Of a stretch of 64,000 nucleotides of DNA, positions 1 to 13,600 are shown in pieces. The stretch comes from Elysia crispata (lineage: Eukaryota; Mollusca; Gastropoda; Plakobranchidae). The notes under the pieces were generated by a model, which was not told the DNA's origin, ran no database searches, and was given only the letters and a program-made list of their open reading frames with translations. The DNA lies in assembly GCA_033675545.1 (NCBI GenBank), contig JAWDGP010001413.1, positions 1 to 64,000 of the forward strand. The letters are read 5' to 3'. Position 1 is the first letter of the stretch. Every line of letters begins with the position of its first letter. Both the position numbers and the translations under genes were made by a program.

Positions 1-1542
1 AACTGGATCAGGCCTTTACTATCAGATTTGACTTTTCTTTCATATATTCAGATAGAATTTTCTTGCAATTTTAATTGCAAATTTAATTTTAAGTATTAAA
101 TGCTCTTTGTTTTTTATCAAATTCAAAGACAGTATTCTTAGTTTGCAACAAATCTATCCAATCTCGATAAAATAAAAGTCTCCTTAGTCTAACAAGGCGA
201 GCCTTGGTTCCACATCTATATCTAGACGTATCTAAGAACTAATTCTTAGATACGGTAAAAAATGATTTAAGAATGCTGATAAGGCCTATTATGTGAGAAT
301 GCTGCTAAAGCCTTCCAGCTTTTGTTTTGTTTTTTTTTTATCAAAAGGGCTAAGGTAAGATCATACACTGTATTCCTTAGACTAGATACAGAAAAAAGTG
401 GATGAGCATATTTTAACTTAAGACTTACATTGAATGATAGAACCTCCATTTCATAATAAATGTTTGACATTCAAAATATTGGAGCCACTTTTGACATGAA
501 TGACCTTGATCTGTCAAGCAACAATGCTCCTGTTGTGAGATTGAGGGACTTTATGTGATAGGAAAAAGAAACATACAAACAAAAAAAAAACAAAAACAAC
601 TAGATTTTGATACAACATTAATTAGTAGAGTTTTATATACACACTGGTAATTTACACATAAAAAGATTGATCTTCATGGTGATATTAAACAATTGATGGT
701 GTTTATTGTTCCCATAGACTTCACCTTAGCAGAATATAACCTTTCCGTCTTTTAATATTTTTTTAATGCCCAGGGATAAAAAATTTCAATCAAAACTGAT
801 ATCTATGTGCTGCGCATCTGTTTACGAAAAAGTAAGTGATTAGATGAAAAAAAAAGAATAAGAGATGTAGCGTGTCTTTTTGATCCTGGAATCTTCTTAG
901 GTGATAAGCCTTTTACGTTGCAAACAGGGTGCATGTAAGCTGGTTAAAAAATTTGCTTCCTATGTGCAGATAAGACTTTTTCTACTTTATGTATATTAAT
1001 TGCACCAATATAATACAATTTAAACACTGTGCCATTATTTTTCACCCATTTTAATTCAACATCACTCTTTAAATGATAAATTAATGTGCTTTTTCAAAGT
1101 GCAAACTGACATCTCTACCCATTTATATATATATCCTGTGTATCTTTCTGAGACAAAAAAATATTATCTAGACACAAGCCTGTAAGTGAATAAATACAGG
1201 AGCATCACACATAACAGATATTTGCTTTGTCATCTCTATTGAATACCAAGATGTACTGTGCTAAGACATATTATTTCAATAAAATATATCCATCATTTCT
1301 AATGGAATATTTCATAATCCTTCGCCAATAATTGAAAATTGAAATATGTTTCAACAATGAAGCACATCATACTTCAGTGCTGCATTTACTGACTTGGAAA
1401 GATGCAAATCCAAAGCAAAAATTTCATGTGCCAATACACGCTAAGATTATAGCAGGAAAAATATGTATATATACATTATAGTATTGCAACATCTCATATC
1501 AATAAAAACATCATAACCTATAGAATATTTCATAAATTCGTG
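1..1542. other. 3' flank of CDC45, no other gene seen
   Basis: AT-rich sequence with no credible coding stretch. It probably contains the CDC45 3' UTR. A perfect 12-bp inverted repeat (227-238 and 243-254, loop CTAA) is the only ordered structure noticed. Confidence 0.5.
702..707 (-). terminator. Candidate poly(A) signal of CDC45
   Basis: AATAAA on the minus strand, the first canonical hexamer downstream of the CDC45 stop, about 840 nt past it. Weaker ATTAAA variants lie closer. No transcript evidence. Confidence 0.35.
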
Positions 1543-1607
1543 CTATTGAAGTATGCTGATCAGCGCATCAAAGAACTTGCTCCTGTCCTCAACTCTCATC
1601 TCAATAA
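1543..1607 (-). CDS. CDC45: CDC45 exon 18 (terminal)
   Basis: Encodes [20 protein letters not shown] and the TAG stop at 1543-1545. Matches the human ending [20 protein letters not shown]. Confidence 0.96.
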
Positions 1608-4600
1608 CTGTAAGGAGAAAAAAAATGCCAAAAAAAAAAAAAAATGCCCATTTAAGATGGAGAATCAGATTGTGATGGGATGATGGCAGGTGGAATGTTG
1701 ATGGTGAAAAAAATGAAACTGTGGTTGGGTCAGCCAGCAGTGAAGGACTAGGAGACGTCTTAGAAAGGTAGTTTTTGTCTTAAAACCTTGGTCTATAAAA
1801 AATTCAAGACCTATAAATGTATAATTCTTTTTCATAATTTTATCTTCTTTTGTATGATTGTAATTATAATTATAAAAAAAAAAGGTCTCTTTATGGAATT
1901 ATGTCCTCTTAATAAAGACCCTTTTTACATAATTCTTAAAAAGACCTAAAACAAAGTTACCAAGAGATAGCCCATATTCAAATTAGACACACAAATATTT
2001 TTTCCTATTAAAATGTTTGACGGTTGCTATTGTAACAGCCGTATTTTGAATTTTGAAGCCCTTTTTTAAAACCTAAAGGCTCCTTCAATTTTTGACCAAA
2101 TTCATGAAAAAATTCTTTGAATATGAGCTATCTCCTGGTAACTTTATTTTAAGTCTTTTTAAAAATTGTGTAAAAAGGGTCTTTATTGGCACTCTGCTCC
2201 TAAAGGTCAAGGATTTATCTAAGCTGGAGTGACTAAAGTGGGATCAAGTTAAATGACATAAATAGGAAACTATAAACAGTGTCAACTCAAAGCCGTGACA
2301 CTATATTCCATGCATAAACAATACAATGCAGTAGTCAAAACTTGATATTAACTTACTGAAAGAGTCAAAGCCATTACATTTCACAGTCATATTTGTCGAA
2401 TCTGCAGCCTGCTCAAATGCCTTTCCAAAAAAACTGAAAGAAGAGGAGAAATATTACATAATAATGAATTGCAGAGAGATCATTGAAACTACATTCAAAT
2501 TTAAGGTTTTTTTTTTATTTTTGACAATTAAAAAAAAAATGTTCAAAATTGAAAAAGGTGTTTATCACAACATCCACTGTGATAAACAAGACTTCATAAT
2601 CAATAGAGCAACAGTTAGACTTTAGATTTGCAGGTAATTTGAGAATGGATGAAATTAAACTGCAGCCTCTGAATTTGTCTTCTTCTAGTAATTTAAAATT
2701 TCTCAATAAATACCCAAGAAAAAAAAGACATATTTCTTTGAAATACAAGTCAGCACAAAAGTCAGACAGACTTAAAAATATCGTATGTCACCCAATAAAT
2801 TACAAAAAATTTTATGGAGTAGTATCAACAAACAATTCTCCCAAAGTTACATCACAAAAAAAAAAAACCCAATAAATGCGTCAAATGTTTTACTCTCTAA
2901 AAAGGTGAACTGTCTTACAGAGTTTTGGACACACAGATTTCCTCAATTCTTCTTTAAAGAAATATTTCATTCAAAACAATGGCCAAAGAAATTGTACTGG
3001 GAATGTCTAAAATATATTTCAATATTTTTGTGGGCGAATGGAAAAACTCCTCAGATGTCACTAGGTCTAGTGTTGCACTAGACCTATTTTCAAGTCTAAG
3101 TTCGTAAATGGAAATTTAATTTCTCAAGAAACTCCATTCATTTATTTTTACAGTCCACTGAATATTATTTGTTTCTCAAATATTTAACCTTTTGAATTAA
3201 ATGATTTTATGAAACAAATTCAGATCAGATTTGTGGCGTTAACAGTTTCAATGAAAAAAGTACCTTCAACTTTAAAGGCCATTTCCTTAAAACAACACCT
3301 TCCAATCTGGATGATTTTAAAAAGTCCATGACTTTTTATATAGACAAGATAGAGCCTTTAAATAAAAAGCAAAATGCCCACGATTGTTTGCAGAATCTAA
3401 AATTGAGCTCATCTATTTTTTTTTTATTCTGGACCCATATGAAAGATATATGCGAATTTGATAGCAACAATTACACACAAACAAAATTGTTTTTCCTCTT
3501 GAAACTTTTGCATAACAAATACTATTTTGACTGAAGGAGGGAAGAAGAGTAATGTGAAAAAAATAATAATCAGGCCACAGATCTGTATGACTCAAGCTTA
3601 CTTTTTACGTTCATCATCAGTGTCAAGAGGAGGTATGCCAATGATTAAACAGGTTCCTTCGTCTAGGCTGAGAGGGGCCCCAAGTACTAATGGTAAGCTA
3701 TGAGCTTTCTTGTTTCGTGTCTTGAAAGAAAAAAAAAATAGAGTAAAACAAAGAGTGGTTTCAATTATGCTCAAAAGTATCATAAATACAAATAATTTTG
3801 GCATAGAGAAGGTTTTTGTGCATTTAATTCCTTACAAATGTCAATATTAAACACTTAAGCTAAACAAGAAGATGAAAGTTACTAGCAAGGCAGATGTTGG
3901 CAAAAAATTATTTAAGTTCAAATAGCTGCATAAGTCCCCCAAAGAATCTTTTATGGGGACAGCCATTTCTGCCAAGTCAAGGATACAACTAGTAAGCTGG
4001 GAAAAGAAACAAGGAACTTCTTATTCAATTGTCAGTTCAATGCTCTACAGGCTGATTTATCTGGTACCTTGCTACTGTTTACATAGCAGATACAGAGAAC
4101 CTTGGATATATTGTGAGATACTTTAATCAAAGCTTAATCACAATGTCTCATTAGGTCCAGGCATATTGAATTAAAGATTTGCTATATCATTCATGACTTA
4201 TTGAATAAACAAAAAGCTTGTCTAATCATATTTTTATTATTCACACAGATACAAGGGCGCATATTTTTAACTACATACCACTGAACAGTGAGCTTGCAAA
4301 GTGAATCTTGCCAGGCGAATTAAGGACAATGGCTGTGAGAAGAAACGAGAATCTGCTGTGCCCTATGAAAATAGAAAAATAAAAAAGTGGCAGGTAAGCA
4401 TCGAGTTCTACATTAATAAAAAATTTTTCAGCATTGGCATCGCAGTCAGTTATGGTTTCCTTAGAAAAAATATTATTACACATTATTTTATAAAGTTTAC
4501 TCAAATCCATGATTACATTCTTCAAAAGTATATGATATCAGCTTGAAACCTTTTGACTCCAAATATAATGTGATGAAGGAAATAAAAAAAAGATGATGGA

Positions 4601-7600
4601 GTTTTACAAGAATATGACAGAATTGCTCTTTTTTATCATAAATTCTAAATAGGCCTATTACAAGTTCTTATATACTTAACCGCTTTCATATACGAGTAAG
4701 ATTATAGATTTAAAGAAGCTACTCCCTATAAACAAACAAAAACCACTTATTTCTATTTTGCACCAAAGGCATTAAGGCACGAAGATCCGTAGGAAATCAT
4801 AGTCAGAATATGGACTCTGAAAATTTGTAAAAAATAAAAAAACAAAAGAACAACCAAAAAACATTACAGTCAAATGAATTTATTCCAATTTTTACATTGT
4901 TCCTCGATTTCCAATAACGAGGTACTGGATAATTTTTTTTTCTCTGATCCTGTGTTTTTTCCATGACTTTGAACAGAATTGAGTCATTGACTGAAAGCCT
5001 TTTAACTCAACAGAGTAAAGTAGAGAGTGGTTTATTCCTCTGATTGCTACCTTCCCTGTTATTACTCAAATACCCAAAAAATATTTTGATAAAATTTAAA
5101 AGACAATTTAGATAGAGGATCTCAATAACATAAGAAAATGAGTAGCCTTTAATGAGAGGAAAGTCCAAATGTCATTTAGTACATAAGGATTTGAGTTTAG
5201 TCAGCATTTTCACCTTGCTAAAAGGTTATTTATTTTTCTTTTTTCATACTTAGATCTCATTATATTATGGTTTGAATACAAGACAAACCTCTTGGACAAA
5301 GACGTAGAGAAAAGGACCTGCTGATATAATCTGGTGCATATCTAGAGAGCTTTGAACCTGGGAGACTAAACTCCGTAGCTGAACTCTGGCTGCTTCAAGA
5401 GCTGTGTCTGTCTTTTCAGGATTTGACCTTAGACAGAGAAGAAAAAATGTTCCAAAATAATTTTAAAAATCCACTTGAAAAGATGGCCGAAGCCTCTTCA
5501 AATAATGGAGTGAAGAGCATGCTGAACTAACGTGTTTAGATATGTGAAAAATCAATTTACATTATAAAGTTTATTGGCACTTAAGAGAGTATACATATTC
5601 TGAAAATGTTAGTGTTACCCCTTTGGTCAAATAAATTTTTATTTATTATATGTGTATTTACAATTATAATCAATGATACCATAAAATAGTGCAGAGAACA
5701 ATAATAATGGGGCAAATTGCATCAAGCGAAATTATGAAAAGTTGCAATAAACCAAAATCACTGAAAAAATATCTGCCTTACACACCCACCATCCTTCAAC
5801 CCCAAAATTCTCTCTCCTGTCTTATGGATACATTGGAGTCATGATGCAACCTTTGCTAGCATTTATCAGGCTTTGAAAGATAAATGAATCAACCATCATG
5901 AACCAGACTGCCCTAGACAGATTCCAAAAGCATCTTATAACTAATAAAAGTGTAACGCTACAAACAAGCAAACATGAACAGCACCTACTAATTCCTCCCT
6001 AGTCCTAGTCCATATACTCGCAAATCAATCACTCCTCAAACCCTACTGCCAATAGAAATTGAGTAAGCAAACAAACTAGCCCCAAAACTCCACCATTGTT
6101 TCATATTTTCATAACTAAGGTATATTTGTATTTTGTAAAATATTTAGTAACAAAATAGAATCGTCCACAAACACCTAGGTTTATGGGATCAGTGATGGAG
6201 AGCTAAAAATTTCCTTGGTTGAGACAAATTACAAACTAGAGTTAAACTTAGACACCCGCTTAAATGTAGATTTAAGGCCTCTGCATACCTCCAACCAGAT
6301 ATTTGCAAAACAAAAAAAAACACCATCTAAAATCTAGGAGCGACTCATTCTTTCTACCTAACATAACACTATAGGTCACCCCTGAAAGTTACCAAACCCT
6401 GATGACACAGTATCAGGTCCAAAATAACAGGGAACATAAAGCATGGTGACCGATTATTTCCTTTTCCCATAGTAGTCAATTCTTCTCTCTCCTCCCTCCA
6501 TCTCTTTCTCACCCTTCTCATCATTCCTCACCTCCATCTTTTTTCACACAACCCTCCTTGATTCCTCCAGATGAAAGTCTTCCTATGTATTTGATTTTCC
6601 CAAACAACCCATTAGTTTAGAACTAATGTAAATCTTAAGCTGGGTTGACGTAGTTGGGGTGTGTCTATGCATTGCATACATAGTTTTAATGAAAATTTTT
6701 AATATATAGAGTTTATGTTATCTAAATTTCGTTACCTTCCTCCTCTAAAATTACTGCAAGACTTTTTTTTGGTGATAAATGATGTTGACTCATTAACATA
6801 GAGTAAGAAACCAGCAAAATGGTTTGGAAAAAAAAATACTTCATTAGTACAATGAAAATTCAATTTTAAATTTTTTTCCACGTACTCCCAAAACAAAAAA
6901 GGAAGGGAGTAATGAAACAGAGCTCAGCAAGTATATATTAGGTGAGAAACCACTATATCTCACGTTAGTTAAAGCCACATTAAATTTTCACAAACCTCTG
7001 GAGAATATCTGATGCCAAGAGGAAATTATCAGTCTGTATACTGGATGCGTCCTGCAAGGCAAAAAAAAAAAAAAAATAAAGGTTGAAACAATTCAGTGTT
7101 ACTTCAAGACAATCAAATCATTGACTAGGAATGTATCATTGTACCTCTTGCCTCAAATTTAAAGGGCATTAAGTATAAAAAAAATAAACATAGAATTAAT
7201 GAAATTATAATCAAATACATGTATCTTTATTCATGTATGCATATGTTAAAAGTATATTCTGTTTACCAAAGATTCAAGTGTGGCTGCACAAGCCAAAACA
7301 TAATCTGTGGCACATAGCAAATTTCTGTAGCCAAATTGCATGGAGAAAGAGGGCAGGACAATATCTTGATTTTCCAAGCTGTTGAAATTATATGAAAAAG
7401 AGGAGAGTATAAAAATTCAGGCCATCTCTCAAGCTTTTATTTTCATTCCACTTTAAATCTTGAACTATGTCTCAGTTTACAAGCTTGCATAATTGTCAAT
7501 GTTTTTACGTTTTACAAACTGAAGTTATTAGACAAAATATTTTAGCTGACACAGTCTTTACATACAGAAAATGCTGATAAAAAAATGATCATGTGAAAAA

Positions 7601-10600
7601 ATAAAAACATAGTATAGCAAGACTCTTATCTCTGTATTGACACAGCAACTTCAATGCAGAAGATGGAATAGATTACCCATATTTATTCATATACTCCTGC
7701 ATTCTGGCTTTCACTTCTGATCTCAGTGTCATATCCATGGCACTAAATTGTTGCTTGCACTGTACAATGGGCAGTCTATATATATATATATATATAAAAA
7801 AAAGGAACGTAAATTATACAAGCCTTTTGCTTAATCTGAAAATTTGAAGGGAACCAATTAAGTTTAATGAGGCTCTATCCCTGTTGCATTACCATGACAC
7901 TTTGATTTTATGGTCCGCAAAAGGCTAAGCAATGGAAAGGAATCTAACAATAACTTTTCAACACTTCAGGCAGATATATTATTTACCTCAGGACCTATTA
8001 TTTGGACAAAACTAAATCATGAATTGACTTTCCACTACAAGCCTGTTCATATGAAATGTTTGGTTGGTTCTAAACCTGCAAGCTCTTTAAGCAATAATCT
8101 TCAAGGGCCACAATAAGTTCATAGAGCAGGGGAATGTGAATGGTTATTTTAAACCTCAAAGGTTAATCACTAACTTAAGTACAATGCTGTTGTCACTCCT
8201 TCAGCCCCACCCACCAATAGCCTTCCTTTAAACCTTTGTATATTATCATTGTTCATAGAAAATTTCTTTTCACCTAAGAAATGTAGTAAATTGAAAAGAA
8301 TTGTTGCCTTCGAACAATATTGATCATTTATCAGCTAAAATGAAGCAGAACACTAAGTAAATGTAACATCATAACTTTTTAAATTATATATCACAAACAT
8401 ACCCAAGGCTGGTTGAATTGAAAGCAAACATCAAGTCATTGAGTAACTGGGTAAAATATTGAAACAAGAAAATTTACCCCATTTCTGCCAAGAACTCATG
8501 GAGTCTTTTTTGGCCTTTCAGAGTCCAGAGGCGCAGTTTACACGCTATTGGCATTGAGTGGCATATACTATCAAAAAGTGTCCAATGACGATATAGATTT
8601 AAATGCAGCTCCTCTTCAAATGATATTCTTAAACAATTGACAGAGAGCAAACTTTCACCATCAGATCCTCTGTTCAATGAGAAGAAAAAAGAAAAAAGCT
8701 TTTCAGTAAATGATTTAAGTAAAAGAAAAAAAATGTTAACGTATACTGTCCAACCGAAAATCAATTCCAAAACCCAAAGCAACAGAGCTTGTCTATTGCT
8801 GCATTGAGAGAAAAATGTAGCACATGCAGTTACAGCTATAATTTTGGGTACTCTTTTTGTATAGTTTTTCCCTCCTCAATTCTTTTATCACTTTACGTAT
8901 GGGTTAAGCCCAAGCTGTTTAAAAAAAAACATATTTATACTTTATATTATACTAAGTAGTGTTTTAATAATATCATAGACCTAAGTCAAGATCTTTACAT
9001 CAAAATCCAAAAGATGCACCATTGATGAGTCGGTTACTGAAGTAAGTTAAACAGTAACTCAATTTATTGTTGATGCTTTCCATGAATATATGTCTAATAC
9101 ATAAAAATTTCCTTCTTATTCCTCTGGTACACGTTTAAGGTAATTAGAATCACGTTTAATGGCACAAATGTTAATTTCATAAAACTGTTTTTTTTCTCTT
9201 TTTCTAAAATTTAAATGGCCACCGTTTATGACTTGGTGATTCAAAGCCCCCTTACTTTACAGCAACGAAAACAAACTTCAGTCCTGTAAGCTCATACCTG
9301 TTGCCCTCTCTCTGCAGTATTTCATGAATTAGGCCATATGCTATATCCCCTGCATACTGTCTACTTGTCCTCTTCATTGAGAGTGATATTATGTAGGGTT
9401 GTTAATCATTTCCAACCACGATATTCCATCCTTTTTTGTATGATGCATCAATCCATCTTCCTACAATAAGCCACTTTGTGAATTCGTCTATCATTAAGTT
9501 TCTCCCAAGTTTTCAAATCGATTTTTTACAGACTCAATTCTTTTCATCTGTGTAATAGGGTAATGGTCAAGTTTGATGATGGTGGCCACTTTTGATTTTC
9601 TAGTTTCACTTTTAATCTAGCTGTCAATGGGACAAGATCACTATTATAAGTCAGCCTAATGAAAGGGTTTTGATGCCTTTCTGAATATTTTTTATTCCCA
9701 TTAGAATGAGACTCTAGGTGCACAAAAAGAATTGGTGATTTGTAGATAGTAGATAATGCCAATCCAAAATTTCAAAGCTCTAATATTTATATCCTAATGA
9801 CTGAAAGTTACAAAGCTTGCTCTCAGAAGAAAACTTTTTAAATTTTGAAAATCGATGCGGCAAAAAAAAAGTTATGAGGATTTAAGTAATCCAAAAATGT
9901 ATATAGGTGGAAAGAAGAATAAATGGTCCTAAAAATGGACCTTTTCGGTGCTTTGTTTTTTGTTGTTAAGGAAGTTAAAACCTAGTTTCTTTATTTAGCA
10001 AAATATTTCCATGAAATTTGACATATGTGTATTCTTTTATGTAGAATCCTAATTTGTCAGAGATAATTATGAAAGTTTTCTTTCTGAGGGTCAATTTTTG
10101 CATAAATTACCCTCTGATCCAAACTCACATTCCTTTATGTAGGTCTTAACTTTCCCTAATTATTATATTTATCATGATATTTCCATAAAATTTTGCAGTG
10201 AGAAGTATTAAAGCATCATTTAGTTTCTTACATAGTTAAAAAAATATAGCATTCATATGCAACAGTTAATTTATGCATAAATTAGCATGAATTACTTACC
10301 ACTTCATCCTTTTTTATTTTCTTTTGTAATTTCGGAATTTACAACCTCCAAAATATCCCTAATAGGTATCATTGGACAAACTCAAACTGACCGCAAAGGG
10401 CTAGGATCATCTACAGCAAAGTGGTGGTCAAAAGCAGAAGGGAAAGAGAAAAGAGACATGGTCATCAATGAGATACGGCTCAATGAAGGGTTCAGAAAGC
10501 AGTCCAGCAACCTCAACAGGGACAATGGACTAATGCCCTGCAAATATCCCTCACATGGAATGAGATCTGGCACATGGCGCCACTTCGGATCAGCTTTCTC

Positions 10601-13600
10601 ATCAGATCAGTGTACGATCTCCTGCCCTCAAACGCAAATCTGGTACAGTGGGGAAAGAAAGAGGACCCCACTTGTGCACTATGCCAAGGCAGGCAGACCA
10701 CAGAGCATGTCTTGAGCTCTTGCAAAATCGCCCTCTCACAGGGGCGATACACATGGAGGCATAACAGAGGAACTTGCCGCAATCATAAGCATGGCTAAAG
10801 GAGAGACTACCCTCCCTAATACTAACGTGTTGATATTCACAACAGAGGGAGGCACAAAGTCATGGCACTGAAGGCCGGTGAGGACAACAAACCAGATAAA
10901 ATGCCTTCTAGACGGTTGTGATGACTGGGATGTTTCAGCAGATCTTCCAGAATGGGACAGTCATCCCAGTATAATCAAAGAAACGAGATTAAGGCCTGAT
11001 ATCGTGATCCATTCAGCTTCCACACAACAATTGATAATGGTGGAGCTAACAGTACCATACGAAAACAGAATGGAAGAGGCCCACATCTACAAAAGAGAGA
11101 AATACATGAACCTGACCAAAGAGCTGGAAAATGCCGGCTACAAAGCTGTGGTGATGCCCGTTGAGGTTGGTGCCAGAGGATTCATAGGGTCATCAGTCTA
11201 CGACCTTCTGACTAAACTTTCAATATATGGCAACAAAAGAACAAAAGCTCTAAAGTTACTAGCGGAAGTAGCCGAAAACAGTTCCTGGTGGATCTGGAGC
11301 AGGAGAAATGAGAGGTTCCTTCATAAGGATTAAAAATACTCTAACCATCGCAGGACCAGTTGGCGAAGCGGTATAGCGCCCGGATCAGCAACCCATCAAG
11401 AGATGAGGGTGTGGGTTCGAATCCTGGCGCTGTGCAAAGAAAAAAGATAACAGGGAGACACCTGGGACTCATGACCTGGGTGTGGCCCGGCCCCCTTAGA
11501 GTGTCAGAAGTTCAGGGCCGAAACACTTGCTACAAGGGGGGTTTTTTCTCTGAAGACTCCCTGTCATCTAGCTCCCCAATGAGTTTCTACCAACTCATCC
11601 AAGGTGGTTTAATTGCATTTTTGTTTTGTTTCTTAAATTGTTAGAACCACCATGGTAAGGTTATGCATAAATTATATTGATGGCACAAATTATCTTCCGT
11701 TCTACACTTGCTATACAGAGAGAAGTACCATAAATTGCGGCCCAAACCCCAATAGGTAGTCTAGAGCCATTCTTGAAGTCATCTAAATGATGATGCCATT
11801 ATTTGTGGAGTCAGAGCATCCATATTGTTCAGCACGAGCCTCTTTATCCATATTGAAGATGTTAAAAAAAGAGAGAAAAACAGGAGAAAATTCATAGCAG
11901 CTCGCGTCAGATACAGAGAGATAATATAATGTTCATTGAGCTTTTCTCATCCTTCAACATCCTACTTTCGTAGAACTTGGTTGGCCTACATGTACCTAAT
12001 TAGAATAGTAATAAAGGCATGATTCCTCATGAAATCACCCCAGCAAAGTGAGTTAGTTTTTTTATTACAATATCATATTTGGTTACTGAATCAGTCATAC
12101 AGAACACTCATTTTACATTTAGATCTAACAGGATTTCTCAGATCAGAGCCCAACCTCCCTTAGATCTAGCTCAATTAAATATAAGCTAATTTTGTAGATA
12201 AGATGTTATCTTCATGAGAAAAACATAGCTAAGCAAATAATTACTCTGTATATAGGTCTACTGAAATTGTGCCATGATTTTTTTTTTTTTTGTTAAAAGA
12301 AAACAGTCCATTCGTTTTGAAAGCGAAGAACAGTCCCCATATTGTAGATGCGCTAATGGATTATTTTAAACTGAATACTACAGGGGATAAAAGCTAAGTC
12401 AACATACCACTCTAAGCGCTTTGAGTAAAAACTGTTTAAAAAAAAAGTCACAAGTTTCTAAATTGTTCCAAAATTATTTGAAATAAAATATATATTCTGT
12501 GTTTTAATAGCATTTTCAATGTTTTAAAATCTGATCGCTATCTATTTTATTTATGTAGATCTATCCTGAACACCTCTTTGCAAGTCACTATTAAAATATT
12601 GACAATCCAATGAGATGAACTCGCCTGACCCAGTTTACATGCTCTGGACTAATGAAAGAAGTGCTTTTAGAAATGAGACGTCGCGAACCAAACATCAGCT
12701 CCTGCGCTGCCCTGGAGGCTTAGCAGGCTGGCTTGTCTTGAATGCCAAGTGTCATTATTTTGAAAGGGTGGGTGTCTTTCAAAGACGAATACAGGAAAAC
12801 ACGTGAACAAAAACTAATGTAAGTAAGTAAAAATAGCATAAAAAATTATCTGTTCAAAGACGAAATGTGTAGTCCTAGTAGTTTTAGAGAGCAGCGAATG
12901 AAAAGAAAAAACTCTCTCAGAAACAAAACATCCAGACGGCCAATCGATATCGTTTCACCGCAGAAATGTAGAACAATATATTGTCTGATTGTAATTGTAC
13001 ACCAAGTTTCATTGAGATAGTTGTAATTATAATTAGAAAACTGCAACCGGTACTTACTTGCGGTCCATTTTTTCGCCTAGGCCTAAGGGCAGCGGCGCAT
13101 TGAATTTCAGCTCAAGATGTGAGCAGCGGATTGGTATTGCTTTCTCTAACTGAATTCTAACCGAGAACTTTTAAAAATCTAGTTTTATCGATAGCTATTT
13201 TATTTTGCTCCAGCAATCAACAAAAACTTGCAAATAACTCAATTTCTGCATCAATAGGAAAATTGGTACCCATGATTGAAGATGGTTACAAAATAAACAA
13301 ACCTTTGGTTGTGTCTTGACACATGCGACTGCAGAGCAATAATATCTTCCATATATTTATCACGTGGCGTCTTAAAGTGGACATATTGGTCTGTCACTCC
13401 CACAATGGCTAACCTACAAAAGAAACATTTCTGTTCATTATCTTAAAGCTTAGCTTGAAAGACATCTATGTAAATCACCCTTCAGAATACAAATATGCAA
13501 ATTAACGGACTTCAAGTTAACCCCAGACTACAATATATGAAGAAAAGTGAAAATGTGTGAGCTGCCAAATTTTTGTTTCTTCACTTAAGATTTTCGATGA

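Larger units (their letters stand above)
10285..11660 (+). mobile_element. Candidate single insertion: R2-like LINE fragment plus SINE
   Basis: The segment is bounded by a 14-bp direct repeat, TTATGCATAAATTA, at 10271-10284 and 11661-11674. If this is a target duplication, the LINE piece and the SINE entered as one unit. A caveat is that the repeat is partly palindromic and related motifs (GCATAAATTA near 10100) occur in the local flank. Confidence 0.4.

Noticed and set aside
3062-3086. 11-bp perfect inverted repeat TAGGTCTAGTG with TTG loop
   Set aside because: Too short to be more than a chance hairpin in this sequence; similar small palindromes occur at 227-254 and 60055-60082.
11354-11430. 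Possible tRNA gene (also 32497-32575)
   Set aside because: Box A and box B are present, but the anticodon arm pairs poorly and both copies continue into a shared SINE body; these are SINE heads.
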